Assembly (NCBI RefSeq): GCF_000382205.1 | Contig: NZ_KB907786.1 | Span: forward strand, 868,001 to 932,000 | Reading direction: 5' to 3' | Length of the DNA: 64,000 nucleotides | Source of the DNA: Dyadobacter beijingensis DSM 21582 | Lineage (GTDB): Bacteria > Bacteroidota > Bacteroidia > Cytophagales > Spirosomataceae | Shown: in pieces, positions 18,374 through 26,815 of the stretch | Layout of the letters: each line of letters starts with the position of its first letter | Numbering within the stretch: the first letter of the stretch is position 1 | Program-made: the position numbers and the translations under genes | The notes under the pieces: generated by a model | Told to the model about the DNA's origin: nothing | Database searches by the model: none | What the model saw: the letters and a program-made list of their open reading frames with translations, nothing else

Positions 18374-18603
18374 TCACCAAAACCGTTTCTGATTGCTGAC
18401 AGACAGGTATGCATCGAACTGGTCTTCACAATTGAGCAAATCGAGGCTTTCACAAACTGCCTGAGATACAATCATGCGATCGAGCGGGTCTTTGTGGTAA
18501 TGGGGGAGCTTCTTCACAAATGCGGTTTGATAAACTTAATGGGAATCATTTCCATGCGAAGTCTTGCCAAATCGTTGCGTACGGAATCGTAGGGTATTGA
18601 CAT
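18374..18603 (-). pseudogene. Remnant of a PIN-domain (VapC-like) toxin gene
   Basis: Reading the minus strand, one frame gives VRNDLARLRMEMIPIKF and ends in a stop, and the next frame continues TAFVKKLPHYHKDPLDRM, then IVSQAVCESLDLL and DQFDAYL. Together these match the second half of a VapC-type PIN domain (the LPxHHKDPFDRM...AQA...D..F..Y pattern). A one-base frameshift separates the pieces, and the N-terminal half with the first catalytic aspartate is missing. No antitoxin gene is visible. It should be inactive. The remnant fills the gap between lpxB and the MarR-GNAT gene. Confidence 0.75.
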
Positions 18604-18650
18604 TTACAAAAAACAAAAAAGTTTAGCTAAATACCCCGTTCTCTGAAAAA

Positions 18651-18672
18651 TATATGTAGTCATCTACGTATA
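18651..18672. promoter_or_regulatory. Palindromic operator candidate of the MarR-GNAT gene
   Basis: TATATGTAG - TCAT - CTACGTATA: two 9-bp arms matching at 8 positions around a 4-bp centre. The site is 29 bp upstream of the MarR-GNAT start codon, the place expected for an autoregulatory MarR dimer site. Confidence 0.5.
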
Positions 18673-18701
18673 TTTGAACTTAAATACAATATGAAAGCGC
18701 T

Positions 18702-19646
18702 ATGAACATTTTCAACGACGTAGGTGCCCTTGCGATTTCGACGCGGTTGCAGCGGCTGAGCGACCAATTCAGGAAGGATGGCGTGCTCATTTACCAGCAC
18801 AACGGGATCAGTTTCGAGCCAAAATGGTTTCCGGTGATTTATGCTTTGCATTTGAAGCAGGCGCTGGGCATCATGGAACTCTCGGAAGAAATCGGATATG
18901 CGCATCCTTCGACGATCAGCCTGTTGAAGGAGCTGGAAAAGGAAGGGCTCGTGGAGTCGTTCAAGGACCAGCGCGACGAGCGGAAACGGATGGTGCGGCT
19001 TTCGCCCAAAGCGACGGAGCTGGTAGCGCAAATGCAGCCCGTATGGGAGAAGATCCGGAAAACAGCCGAGGACATTATCGATAACGCCAATAACCTGCTG
19101 CAAGCTATGGACGAGACGGAATATCAATTGAAAAAAGAAGGTTTTTTTGAACGCTACAAAAGAATGGAGCAAGAAGAAACAAATGCTGCGATCCGCATTG
19201 TGGATTACCAGCCGGCTTATGCAAAAGCATTTTACGACCTGAACTACGCCTGGATTTCCGAGACTTACGAGGTCGAGCCCGAAGACGAAAAGACATTGTC
19301 CGATCCCGAGACCTATTATCTCAAAGACGGCGGCGCGATCCTCATCGCATTGTATGGCGACGAGCCCGTGGGTACCTGCGCATTGAAACGCGACGGCGAC
19401 ATTGTAGAAATGAGCAAAATGACCGTTTCAAAAAGCATGCGGGGCAAGAGGATCGGCGATTTGCTGGGGAATGCGGTCATCGAAAAGGCACGGGAACTCG
19501 GCGCATCAAAAGTCATCCTCTATTCCAACCGGAAAGGCTCGGCTGCGGGCATTAACCTGTATAAGAAGCTAGGCTTTGAAGAAGTACCCTTGACGGGACA
19601 TAACTTCAAGCGGGCTGATATCAAGATGGAATTGGGATTGAGCTAG
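18702..19646 (+). CDS. MarR-type regulator fused to GNAT acetyltransferase
   Basis: Protein of 314 residues in two parts. Residues about 1-150 are a MarR winged helix (IMELSEEIGYAHPSTISLLK recognition region, then KEGLVESFKDQRDERKRMV, the wing). Residues about 160-314 are a GNAT domain with motif A SKSMRGKRIGDLLGNAVI and NLYKKLGFEEV. Such fusions may sense and acetylate a small amine. A 9-bp palindrome lies just upstream and may be its own operator. Convergent with the Uma2 gene, with a 4-bp overlap. Confidence 0.88.
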   Translation: MNIFNDVGALAISTRLQRLSDQFRKDGVLIYQHNGISFEPKWFPVIYALHLKQALGIMELSEEIGYAHPSTISLLKELEKEGLVESFKDQRDERKRMVRLSPKATELVAQMQPVWEKIRKTAEDIIDNANNLLQAMDETEYQLKKEGFFERYKRMEQEETNAAIRIVDYQPAYAKAFYDLNYAWISETYEVEPEDEKTLSDPETYYLKDGGAILIALYGDEPVGTCALKRDGDIVEMSKMTVSKSMRGKRIGDLLGNAVIEKARELGASKVILYSNRKGSAAGINLYKKLGFEEVPLTGHNFKRADIKMELGLS

Positions 19647-20239
19647 GTGAATACCTTTTCCAAATGTATGGTCAATTCAGGAAATATGTTGGATTGCAGC
19701 GTCTTTACAGCCGGTTGTAATCCGACATATTTGCCGGTATCATTCAAGACATAAGGGAAAACAGCATCGCGATCTGAATCTACAAGCCAATATTCGCGAA
19801 CTCCGCATTCTTGATACAACAAAAATTTATTGTACATCTCTTTCTGGGAATTTCCAGGCGAAAGAATTTCAATCACAAGATCGGGAGCTCCAAGACAACC
19901 TTTTTCGTCGAGCTTGTTTCTGTCGCATATGACACAAAGGTCGGGTTGGACCACAGTATAAATATCACGATTCGCAATGGCAGATCTTTTGCTGTCAAAC
20001 AATCTTACGTCAAATGGTGCGCTGAACAATTTGCAGGGATGGTCCATTAAATAAATAAAAAGGTTGCCTTGCAAATTCGTTGAAATGAGTTGATGCCGCG
20101 TATTTGGTGCCGGCGACATCTTAAAAATCTTTCCCTTAATCAGTTCAAGACGTTCCTCAAATTGCCAAAGTAAATAATCGGCATAAGTGTATGTGCCGTT
20201 TGGGTCCAGGTCGTTGATGTCGGTGATAATTGCGGACAT
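19643..20239 (-). CDS. Uma2 family (DUF820) restriction-endonuclease-fold protein
   Basis: Protein of 198 residues. It carries the Uma2/DUF820 core of the PD-(D/E)xK fold: ERLELIKGKIFKMSPAPN (glutamate of the active site), VVQPDLCVI (the P-D), and APDLVIEILSPGN (the ExK-like region). Members are common in Bacteroidota and Cyanobacteria, often in many copies, and have no settled function. It stands alone. Confidence 0.85.
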   Translation of the reverse strand: MSAIITDINDLDPNGTYTYADYLLWQFEERLELIKGKIFKMSPAPNTRHQLISTNLQGNLFIYLMDHPCKLFSAPFDVRLFDSKRSAIANRDIYTVVQPDLCVICDRNKLDEKGCLGAPDLVIEILSPGNSQKEMYNKFLLYQECGVREYWLVDSDRDAVFPYVLNDTGKYVGLQPAVKTLQSNIFPELTIHLEKVFT

Positions 20240-20341
20240 GGCTTTCAGTTTTGAGTAAATCTACCCAAAATCCTGCCGCAAGTCAACGACTTGCTTTGCA
20301 ATGCAGTGCAAAACGAATAGGGGCAACCCGGTTTGAGCTAA

Positions 20342-21595
20342 TCAAGTCTTCCGCTTCTTCTTACGCGCTGAAGGAAACAGCACATTGTTTAAAATCAGCC
20401 TGTATCCCGGCGAATTGGGGTAGAGGTTCAGGTCGGTGGGCATGCGGCGGCCGCCTCCGCCGCGACCTTCGGGGTCGTGGCCGCCGTAGAAGGTCCATTG
20501 CCCGCGGCCGAGTTCGCCGTAAATGTAACGGTCGGAGCTGGCGCTGGTACCCATGATGAGCGAGCTGGGTTTGACGGTGTATTTGGAGAAAGCCGTCGTC
20601 TGCCCGAAAAATTCGCGGATCAGGTTTTCATGGTTTTGTACGAGCATGGCCGGGATGACGTCCCATTTGGCCGAAAAGTCGAAAAGGGAGAAGTAGGCAT
20701 CGTTCTCGCCCCAGCCGCGGTACCGGCCGGCAGAAGAATTGATGTCCGAGAAATTCATCCCGTCGTATTCGTCGAGTTGCAGTTTGAAATTGTAAAATGC
20801 GAATGTCTTGTCGAAATCGAGCTTCGACTGCGCTTCCGGGTCGATGCCGTCGCCGTCGAGGTTATCGACAATGTCCACACCCTCGGCGGCCAATGCAATG
20901 TCGAATGTTTCCGCGCCCGAGCACATCGCAAACAGAAAGCCGCCGCCGGCACAAAATTCCTTGATCGCCTTCGCCACGGCCAGTTTCAGCTGCGGCACCT
21001 TGGCGAATCCAAACCGGCTGGCAATGGCCTCCTGGGCCTTGATATCGGCTTCGCTGGTTCGCCGCAGGTTTTTGCCGAATTGCCCCGTGAAATCCTCGTG
21101 GTGCAAATGCAGCCAGTCGTATTTCGGCAGGTCGCCGCGCATGATTTCTTCGTCGTAAATCACTTCGAAAGGGATTTCGGCATATTTCAACACCAGCAGC
21201 ACGGCGTCGGTATTCTCGAATTCGGCCGGACTGATCTTGATCGGCGAATAAACGGCGATTTTGGCCGCTTTAAACAGCTTCACCACGTCCATATTCACAT
21301 TCGGATTGCTGATTTCGGCGACGATCTGGGCCGAGGCCGCTTCCGACAGTACCTCATAGGAAACCGCCCGGAGCTTGCATTCATTTTCGATGGATTTGGA
21401 ATACTGTACCTTGAAACTCCCGCCCCGGTAATTGAGCAGCCATTCCACTTCAATATCCCCTTTCAGCAGCATATAGGCCAGTCCGTAAGCCTTCAAATGG
21501 TTCGTCTGGGTGTTGTCCATCGGGATCAGGATCTGGTTTGCGAGGCAGATTTGGCACAGGAAAACCATCAGGAGCGGTAGAATCTTTCTCGGCAT
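20342..21595 (-). CDS. Exported GATase-like protein of unknown function
   Basis: Protein of 417 residues with a signal peptide (MPRKILPLLMVFLCQICLANQ). The segment GGFLFAMCSGAETFDIALA has a cysteine in a G-x-x-C-x-G elbow like class I glutamine-amidotransferase folds. The N-terminal DNTQTNHLKAYGLAY and VEWLLNYRGGSF are strongly motif-like. Close relatives in Cytophagales are, from memory, often labelled 'asparagine synthetase B'; no AMP-binding synthetase domain is visible, so I do not support that name. Divergent from the Crp/Fnr gene over 145 bp. Confidence 0.7.
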   Translation of the reverse strand: MPRKILPLLMVFLCQICLANQILIPMDNTQTNHLKAYGLAYMLLKGDIEVEWLLNYRGGSFKVQYSKSIENECKLRAVSYEVLSEAASAQIVAEISNPNVNMDVVKLFKAAKIAVYSPIKISPAEFENTDAVLLVLKYAEIPFEVIYDEEIMRGDLPKYDWLHLHHEDFTGQFGKNLRRTSEADIKAQEAIASRFGFAKVPQLKLAVAKAIKEFCAGGGFLFAMCSGAETFDIALAAEGVDIVDNLDGDGIDPEAQSKLDFDKTFAFYNFKLQLDEYDGMNFSDINSSAGRYRGWGENDAYFSLFDFSAKWDVIPAMLVQNHENLIREFFGQTTAFSKYTVKPSSLIMGTSASSDRYIYGELGRGQWTFYGGHDPEGRGGGGRRMPTDLNLYPNSPGYRLILNNVLFPSARKKKRKT

Positions 21596-21740
21596 AGTAA
21601 GATACGTTTGAGGTCCGAAGCTGCATCGTCAGGGGAGGTGTATCAAATTTAAATAAATAACATCAATTTAGATAGCTGGAAATGAGGTTTTTGTGGGGTC
21701 ACTGCCTATTTTTGGAACATACCTCTACTCACTGCTTCCC

Positions 21741-22328
21741 ATGACCGAAACACAAATCCTGAACTACGCCCTGAACCAGTTCGCGGGGATCGATGCCGAC
21801 GCGTTCGAATTATCGTCGTCGTACTGGCAGCGGAAAACCTACGGCAAAGGCGAGTTTTATAACGAATACAAGAATGTATGCAAATACCTGGGCTTTATCA
21901 TCGACGGCGTGTTCCGCACGTATTACATCGACGACGTGTCGGCCGAGGAAAAGAATGTCTTTTTCTTTTCCAAAAACCAGGTCGTGGTGGCTTACAAAAG
22001 TTTTGTGACGCAAACGCCGTGCAGCTATTACACCGAATCCATGACGGAATCGACGGTGTTATACATCCATGTCAATCATTTGAACGAATTATATGCCAAA
22101 TCGCATCATTGGGAGCGCTTCGGGCGGCTGGTGGCGGAGACGGCATTTAACCTCGCGATGAACCGTGCCGAAGAGTTCATGTTCCGCACGCCCGAGCAGC
22201 GCTACCTGGAACTGATCCAGAACCATCCCGACATTTTTAACAATGTCCCGTTGTACCATATCGCCTCATATTTAGGCATTCAGGCACCTTCTTTGAGCCG
22301 GATCAGAAAAAGAATGGTGGGTAAATGA
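21741..22328 (+). CDS. Crp/Fnr family transcriptional regulator
   Basis: Protein of 195 residues. The cyclic-nucleotide-binding-type barrel spans about residues 10-120 (YGKGEFYNEYKNVCKYLGFI; GVFRTYYIDDVS) and a short C-terminal helix-turn-helix (PLYHIASYLGIQAPSLSRIRK) ends the protein. This is the short Bacteroidota Crp-like type, which usually lacks the residues that bind cAMP. I chose ATG 21741 over an upstream in-frame start with a non-family extension. It lies 102 bp upstream of an alpha/beta hydrolase gene, which it may control. Confidence 0.88.
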   Translation: MTETQILNYALNQFAGIDADAFELSSSYWQRKTYGKGEFYNEYKNVCKYLGFIIDGVFRTYYIDDVSAEEKNVFFFSKNQVVVAYKSFVTQTPCSYYTESMTESTVLYIHVNHLNELYAKSHHWERFGRLVAETAFNLAMNRAEEFMFRTPEQRYLELIQNHPDIFNNVPLYHIASYLGIQAPSLSRIRKRMVGK

Positions 22329-22430
22329 CGATCTTAACCTGAGTTAAGAATATAGTCGGCTAACGTGCTGAATTTTGTCATGTTCAAAGATTGAACGAGA
22401 CCAAAAATCAACTTTTAACCGATAGAAATC

Positions 22431-23216
22431 ATGAAAGCCAATAACACCAAAACCGTCGTATTTGTAACAGGTGCATTCGTAAGCCACAATGGCTGGGACC
22501 AATGGAAAACCTATTTCGAAAATAAGGGCTACACCACTTACGCACCTGCCTGGCCCCACAAGGACGCCCCTGCGGCAGAGCTGAGAGACAGGCAACCCAA
22601 CGATACCGCCCTGGCCGGCCTGACGTTCAAAGAGCTGATCGACCATTATGCCGATTTTGTCAAATCATTACCTGAAAAACCGATCATCATCGGCCACTCG
22701 CTGGGTGGATTGATCACCCAGATTTTGATTAACCGCGACCTGGGCGTTGCCGGTATCGCTATCCACCCCGTACCACCGCAAGGCGTGATCCCTTACGAAT
22801 TCTCGTTCCTGAAAGCGGGTTACAAAGTGTTCGGGTTGTTTACTTCATTGAAAAAAACTTACCTGATGTCGCTCGCCGACTGGCAGTACGCCTTCACCAA
22901 CGGCATGACGCTGGAAGAACAGATGAAGACCTGGGAAGAAAACGTGATTCCCGAATCCAAAACCGTAGCACGCGGCGGTATCACATCCGCGGCAGCCGTG
23001 GATTTCAAAAAAGCACATGCGCCATTGCTGATCACTTCGGGCGAGTTCGATAACATTATCCCCGCCTCGCTGAACCTGCGCAATTTCAAAGCCTACAAAC
23101 AAAACGGCTCCGTGACGGACTATAAAGAGTTTCCAGGTCGCAACCACTTCGTGCTGGGCCAGCCGACCTGGAAAGAAGACGCCGATTACATTCTCGAATG
23201 GATCAGCAAACACTAA
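22431..23216 (+). CDS. Alpha/beta hydrolase
   Basis: Protein of 261 residues with the alpha/beta-hydrolase fold. The nucleophile elbow is GHSLGG (about residues 87-92), the acid is probably the aspartate in SGEFDNIIP, and the histidine is in PGRNHFVLG. FVTGAFVSHNGWDQW supplies the oxyanion region. No signal peptide is seen. The substrate is unknown. It follows a Crp/Fnr regulator, a pairing common in Bacteroidota for stress-inducible hydrolases. Convergent with the next gene, 9 bp apart. Confidence 0.88.
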   Translation: MKANNTKTVVFVTGAFVSHNGWDQWKTYFENKGYTTYAPAWPHKDAPAAELRDRQPNDTALAGLTFKELIDHYADFVKSLPEKPIIIGHSLGGLITQILINRDLGVAGIAIHPVPPQGVIPYEFSFLKAGYKVFGLFTSLKKTYLMSLADWQYAFTNGMTLEEQMKTWEENVIPESKTVARGGITSAAAVDFKKAHAPLLITSGEFDNIIPASLNLRNFKAYKQNGSVTDYKEFPGRNHFVLGQPTWKEDADYILEWISKH

Positions 23217-23225
23217 AAGGCGCCG

Positions 23226-24938
23226 TTACGAAAAGCGGATCACATGCCTGAATGGCGTGAAGCCCGTCAGGAACACAGTAGGCGCTTCCATCGCCGGCAA
23301 GGCGCCCCGCAATGCAATGTTCTTGTGCAGCGCAAGCCCCGGACCGAACGTGATCGTATCTCCGCCCAATTCATAAGAGCCCGTGGCCTCTTTCAACAGC
23401 CACGCATCTTTGGTGTTTTCAATTTTGGAAACACCTTTGAGCGTTCCGCCCGGCCTGAAGATCAGTTCCATTGCGGCTGGTACCCGTTCGGTACCGTTCG
23501 TTACCACTTCGATTTCCATGCCGCCGGAGGTTTCGCGGATCATGACTTTGGTTTCCAATAGCTGCACTTCGCTCTGCGGGCGGAAAGTGCGCGGCATTTT
23601 CTCCCAATCGCCGTCCGGCGCGATGGATTCTTTGGGATAAGGCTGAAAATAGGGGCCGTCGAGCTTTTGCGTGAGCACCCATTCCTTTCCGTTCTCGCCG
23701 ATCTTCTCTGATTGAAATTGTCCTTTTCCAAAAAAAGAAGAAGCAAACCGCACACCTTGCAGCACCGCGTTGCCCTTCATGAATGTAAACCAGACCGGGT
23801 TATTGGCGATCAGTGTGCTATCCCGGCGGTCCCTGCGAATGCGCACGAGGCCCGAGTTCGGGAAGGTTTTTACATAATCGACCGGAACCGGCTTCTCCGT
23901 CGGCAACTCCACCCATAGCGAAGGATCGGTGAGGAAGTAATCCAGGAATCCCGCCGTTTTCAGGCCGGCGGTCTTTTCGATCAGCTTGCATATGGCGGCA
24001 TACTGCCCGTTCCCGTCCTTGATCGCGAAATATCGGTAGGGATAATAGTAGTTTTCCAGCGTGCCGACAATGGCCTTGTCCTGCCTGCCCGACGCGTCGG
24101 TGACGATTTCGCCGTTCGGGTGCACGTAGTACATCGTCATGTCGAGGTTTTTGCGGACGGCGTCGAAAAGCTCGGGTTTGTTGAGCCCCTTGCCGATGGT
24201 AATGAGCAGGCGGTCGGTGAGGGAGGAGTAAATGAACGTACTTTTTTCGTTGAACTGACCGTCGCGGTCTATGTCGATGTGCTCGCCCAACCATTGTTCG
24301 GCGCGGGCCATGTATTTGGGGTTAGGCCAAAGTTCGTTCAGTTTGGTCAACGCGGCCGATACCACCCACCGGTGGTTCGGGGTATGAATGCCTCCCACGC
24401 TCAGCGCGTCGCCCGCGCGCAGGAGGAAAGTTTTCAGGTTCGCGAGCATTTTCTCGGTACCTTCTGTGCCCGATTGCCGGATCAGTTTGTACGACATGGT
24501 CAGCCTTTTGACCAAAAAGCCCGTGTCCGGCGTGGAATGGAAATTCGTCGAAAGGAGGTCGATCGTGCCATCCGGGTGCTGGGTTTTTACCAGGTATAAT
24601 GCCGCCAGGTCCATGTCCGCGAGCAGGTCCTTCGATTTGTAAAACTTCGACGACGGCGAGGCCAGCCCGCAGGCGCCGTACTGGATCAATGCCGCCGTAC
24701 TGTGCGGGTTGAGCAGATCGAAACCGTCACGTACGCCGCCCAGATCGGGGCTTTTCGCGTCCTTTACCTGGAAAGTCCGCAATGATTCGATGCCTTTGTC
24801 GGCCTGGCCCACCATCGCTCTGAGCCATTCGGGCATTTGATCGGCGGATTGGCGAACGAGGCCGAGGCCTGCCGCCGGCATTACGGGCGCGGCACACAAT
24901 GCAAGCGCGCCAGTTTTGACGAAATGTCTTCTGTCCAT
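23226..24938 (-). CDS. Tat-exported protein with alpha/alpha-toroid character (heparinase-like)
   Basis: Protein of 570 residues. The N-terminus MDRRHFVKTGALALCAAP is a twin-arginine signal, which fixes the start; longer frames upstream lack support. Residues about 40-350 are helix-rich with aromatic and histidine patterns of an alpha/alpha toroid (NPHSTAALIQYGACGLASP; TPNHRWVVSAALTKL). The rest is beta-rich (FTFMKGNAVLQGVRFASSFF). This two-part layout resembles heparinase II/III or other polysaccharide lyases, but I cannot identify catalytic residues. It probably acts on a polysaccharide in the periplasm. No SusCD pair is nearby. Confidence 0.65.
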   Translation of the reverse strand: MDRRHFVKTGALALCAAPVMPAAGLGLVRQSADQMPEWLRAMVGQADKGIESLRTFQVKDAKSPDLGGVRDGFDLLNPHSTAALIQYGACGLASPSSKFYKSKDLLADMDLAALYLVKTQHPDGTIDLLSTNFHSTPDTGFLVKRLTMSYKLIRQSGTEGTEKMLANLKTFLLRAGDALSVGGIHTPNHRWVVSAALTKLNELWPNPKYMARAEQWLGEHIDIDRDGQFNEKSTFIYSSLTDRLLITIGKGLNKPELFDAVRKNLDMTMYYVHPNGEIVTDASGRQDKAIVGTLENYYYPYRYFAIKDGNGQYAAICKLIEKTAGLKTAGFLDYFLTDPSLWVELPTEKPVPVDYVKTFPNSGLVRIRRDRRDSTLIANNPVWFTFMKGNAVLQGVRFASSFFGKGQFQSEKIGENGKEWVLTQKLDGPYFQPYPKESIAPDGDWEKMPRTFRPQSEVQLLETKVMIRETSGGMEIEVVTNGTERVPAAMELIFRPGGTLKGVSKIENTKDAWLLKEATGSYELGGDTITFGPGLALHKNIALRGALPAMEAPTVFLTGFTPFRHVIRFS

Positions 24939-25213
24939 GAAGGTCGGGTTAGGTACTTTGGGCAAAAAAGGAGCAAACCGCCGCGGGTTACTTGCAGGGA
25001 CCCGAATGTTGCCTAGGCATTCATATCCGTTTGTACAATGCATTGCGCGTCATTTTGGGGATTTTCGTATATTCAATCATAAAATGACACCAGGTTTGCA
25101 ACGGTTACATCCGAGTGATTGTCCGGTAATAAGAGGCGAAATATTTCTGCTATTTTTGTCGGATTTTTGGGGAACACGTTTTGAGAGGAGATTAACGGAA
25201 TGCCGGTTATTGA

Positions 25214-26731
25214 ATGAAAACAACTGTACTTCGTAATTTAAGTCTGGGTTATTTGCTGCTGCCAAACCTGATTTTCTCGATCAGCTGGTTCAGAATGCCT
25301 ATTTCATTGTGTCTGGTGATCGGGCTGCTGTTTATGTACGGCATCAGTTACCAGCGCGAAAAAACGCTTCGCACCGACCTCGCGACGCGTCATATGGTTG
25401 AAATCGCATTCATTTCACTGGCTATCATCGCATTTTCGGGTATCGGAGGGTTCTGCTTCCAGGCCTTCGATTTCTGGGCGCATAACTCTAAATATTACAC
25501 GCTGTACAACCAGTCGTGGCCGGTGCTTTTCAAGGAAAATGGCCGCTATGCCTGCCATTACTTCGGTTTTTTCCTCGTTCCTGCGTTGATTTCGAAGGGA
25601 TTGGGGCAGCCGTCGGGCATTGCGTTGTATTTGTGGGCTTCGGTGGGGCTGTTCATCGGCATTTGCTGGATATTTATTTTTACCCAAAAAAGTTACCTGT
25701 CGCTGATCTTCTTCCTGTCGCTGGGCGGGATCGGCCACGTTACCAAAGTGCTGTTCCTGAGGGCGATCGGGCTGAATTACCACGTCCCGCCGTTCTTCAC
25801 GGAAATATGGCCGGTGCTGTACCAGACACAATGGGCGCCCAACCAGCTCATTCCGATCATCATCGTCTCCTGTATTCTTTTCAATGACTATGTGTACATC
25901 AAAAAGCCAGAAAAGAGCTTTCTGGCAGTCATTTCGATATTCATCTGGGGCATTTTTCCGTCCATTGTCTTCGTAGTCATTTTCGGATTGCTCATTATCC
26001 TGCGGTATTACAGGGAGCCGCAATACTTTCTCAAACCCCGGCCGATGCTCGACCTTTTCGTGCCCGGGTTGCTGTTTATTCCGACGTTTTTCTTCTTCTT
26101 ACAGGGGAAAAATTCGGTGGTATCCGGCTTTATCTGGCAGTTTAACCCGCTGAACGAGATCGCCTTCCATTACTTTTTCGGCGTCGTGATCGACCTCGCG
26201 GTGCTTTACGGCATTGTACTCATTCTCAAATTGCACAGAAGCCAGTATTCGGGCGTCATTCATAGCCTGTTTCTGCTCCTGATCGCCATTTCGCTTTTTC
26301 GCATGGGCAAATGGAACGACTGGTTCCTGCGCGGGAGCACGCCCGTACTCACGCTGCTGTCGCTGTTTATTCTGCACCGCTTCGCCGCATGGGTGAAGGA
26401 GCATCCCGGCTGGTACAAAATGCGCGTGGCGTACCCGATCGTCATTTTTCTCCTGCTTGGCCTCGTCGTCCCGATCTCGCACATCAAACGTGCATTGAGC
26501 GAAAACGTGGTCACGCACAGCCTGTTTCCCGACAAGGTGAAGTTTACGCCGTATCCATACGATCAGTACGAGGATTTTTACCAACTGGGTAAAGCCATTT
26601 ACTCCCAGCAGGAAGCCAACCAATTTGTCGGCCAGAAAGGATCGTTCTACGAGCTCTACCTCGCACGCCCGACCGACAACGACGGCTCGGCAATGGCAGG
26701 AAGCAAGGCTACGGTGGGGAGCCAGCCGTAA
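25214..26731 (+). CDS. Polytopic membrane protein, unknown function
   Basis: Protein of 505 residues with about 11-12 hydrophobic helices from residue 10 to 425, then a soluble tail of about 80 residues. The loop HNSKYYTLYNQSWPVLF and the overall form resemble polyprenyl-phosphate-dependent GT-C glycosyltransferase-like proteins, but no diagnostic acidic motif is clear. The tail ends in low-complexity residues. A TATTTTTG box lies at 25151. It is convergent with the amidase gene, and a repeat-rich inverted structure separates the two. Confidence 0.65.
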   Translation: MKTTVLRNLSLGYLLLPNLIFSISWFRMPISLCLVIGLLFMYGISYQREKTLRTDLATRHMVEIAFISLAIIAFSGIGGFCFQAFDFWAHNSKYYTLYNQSWPVLFKENGRYACHYFGFFLVPALISKGLGQPSGIALYLWASVGLFIGICWIFIFTQKSYLSLIFFLSLGGIGHVTKVLFLRAIGLNYHVPPFFTEIWPVLYQTQWAPNQLIPIIIVSCILFNDYVYIKKPEKSFLAVISIFIWGIFPSIVFVVIFGLLIILRYYREPQYFLKPRPMLDLFVPGLLFIPTFFFFLQGKNSVVSGFIWQFNPLNEIAFHYFFGVVIDLAVLYGIVLILKLHRSQYSGVIHSLFLLLIAISLFRMGKWNDWFLRGSTPVLTLLSLFILHRFAAWVKEHPGWYKMRVAYPIVIFLLLGLVVPISHIKRALSENVVTHSLFPDKVKFTPYPYDQYEDFYQLGKAIYSQQEANQFVGQKGSFYELYLARPTDNDGSAMAGSKATVGSQP

Positions 26732-26743
26732 GGGGGGGGCGAC

Positions 26744-26810
26744 GACCGCCGACTGCCGACGGGTGACCGCCGAATCATCTATGACGTTCGGCGGTCATCG
26801 GTCGGCGGTC
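26744..26810. repeat. Nested inverted repeat of GACCGCCGA units between convergent genes
   Basis: Inner arms TGACCGCCGAA (26764-26774) and TTCGGCGGTCA (26787-26797) match over 11 bp. Outer arms GACCGCCGAC (26744-26753) and GTCGGCGGTC (26801-26810) match over 10 bp. Units repeat at about 10-bp steps. The structure exactly fills the gap between two convergent stop codons and could form a long hairpin that ends transcription from both sides. It shares its word with 17214-17260. Confidence 0.75.
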
Positions 26811-26815
26811 AGCCA

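Noticed and set aside
20281..20315. Two 6-bp hairpins (CAAGTC/GACTTG and TTTGCA/TGCAAA) between the Uma2 and GATase-like genes
   Set aside because: Short arms and no T-tract; could be chance.
26732..26739. Run of eight G after the polytopic membrane protein gene
   Set aside because: It is just outside the coding frame, so slippage would not change a protein; phase variation is not supported.
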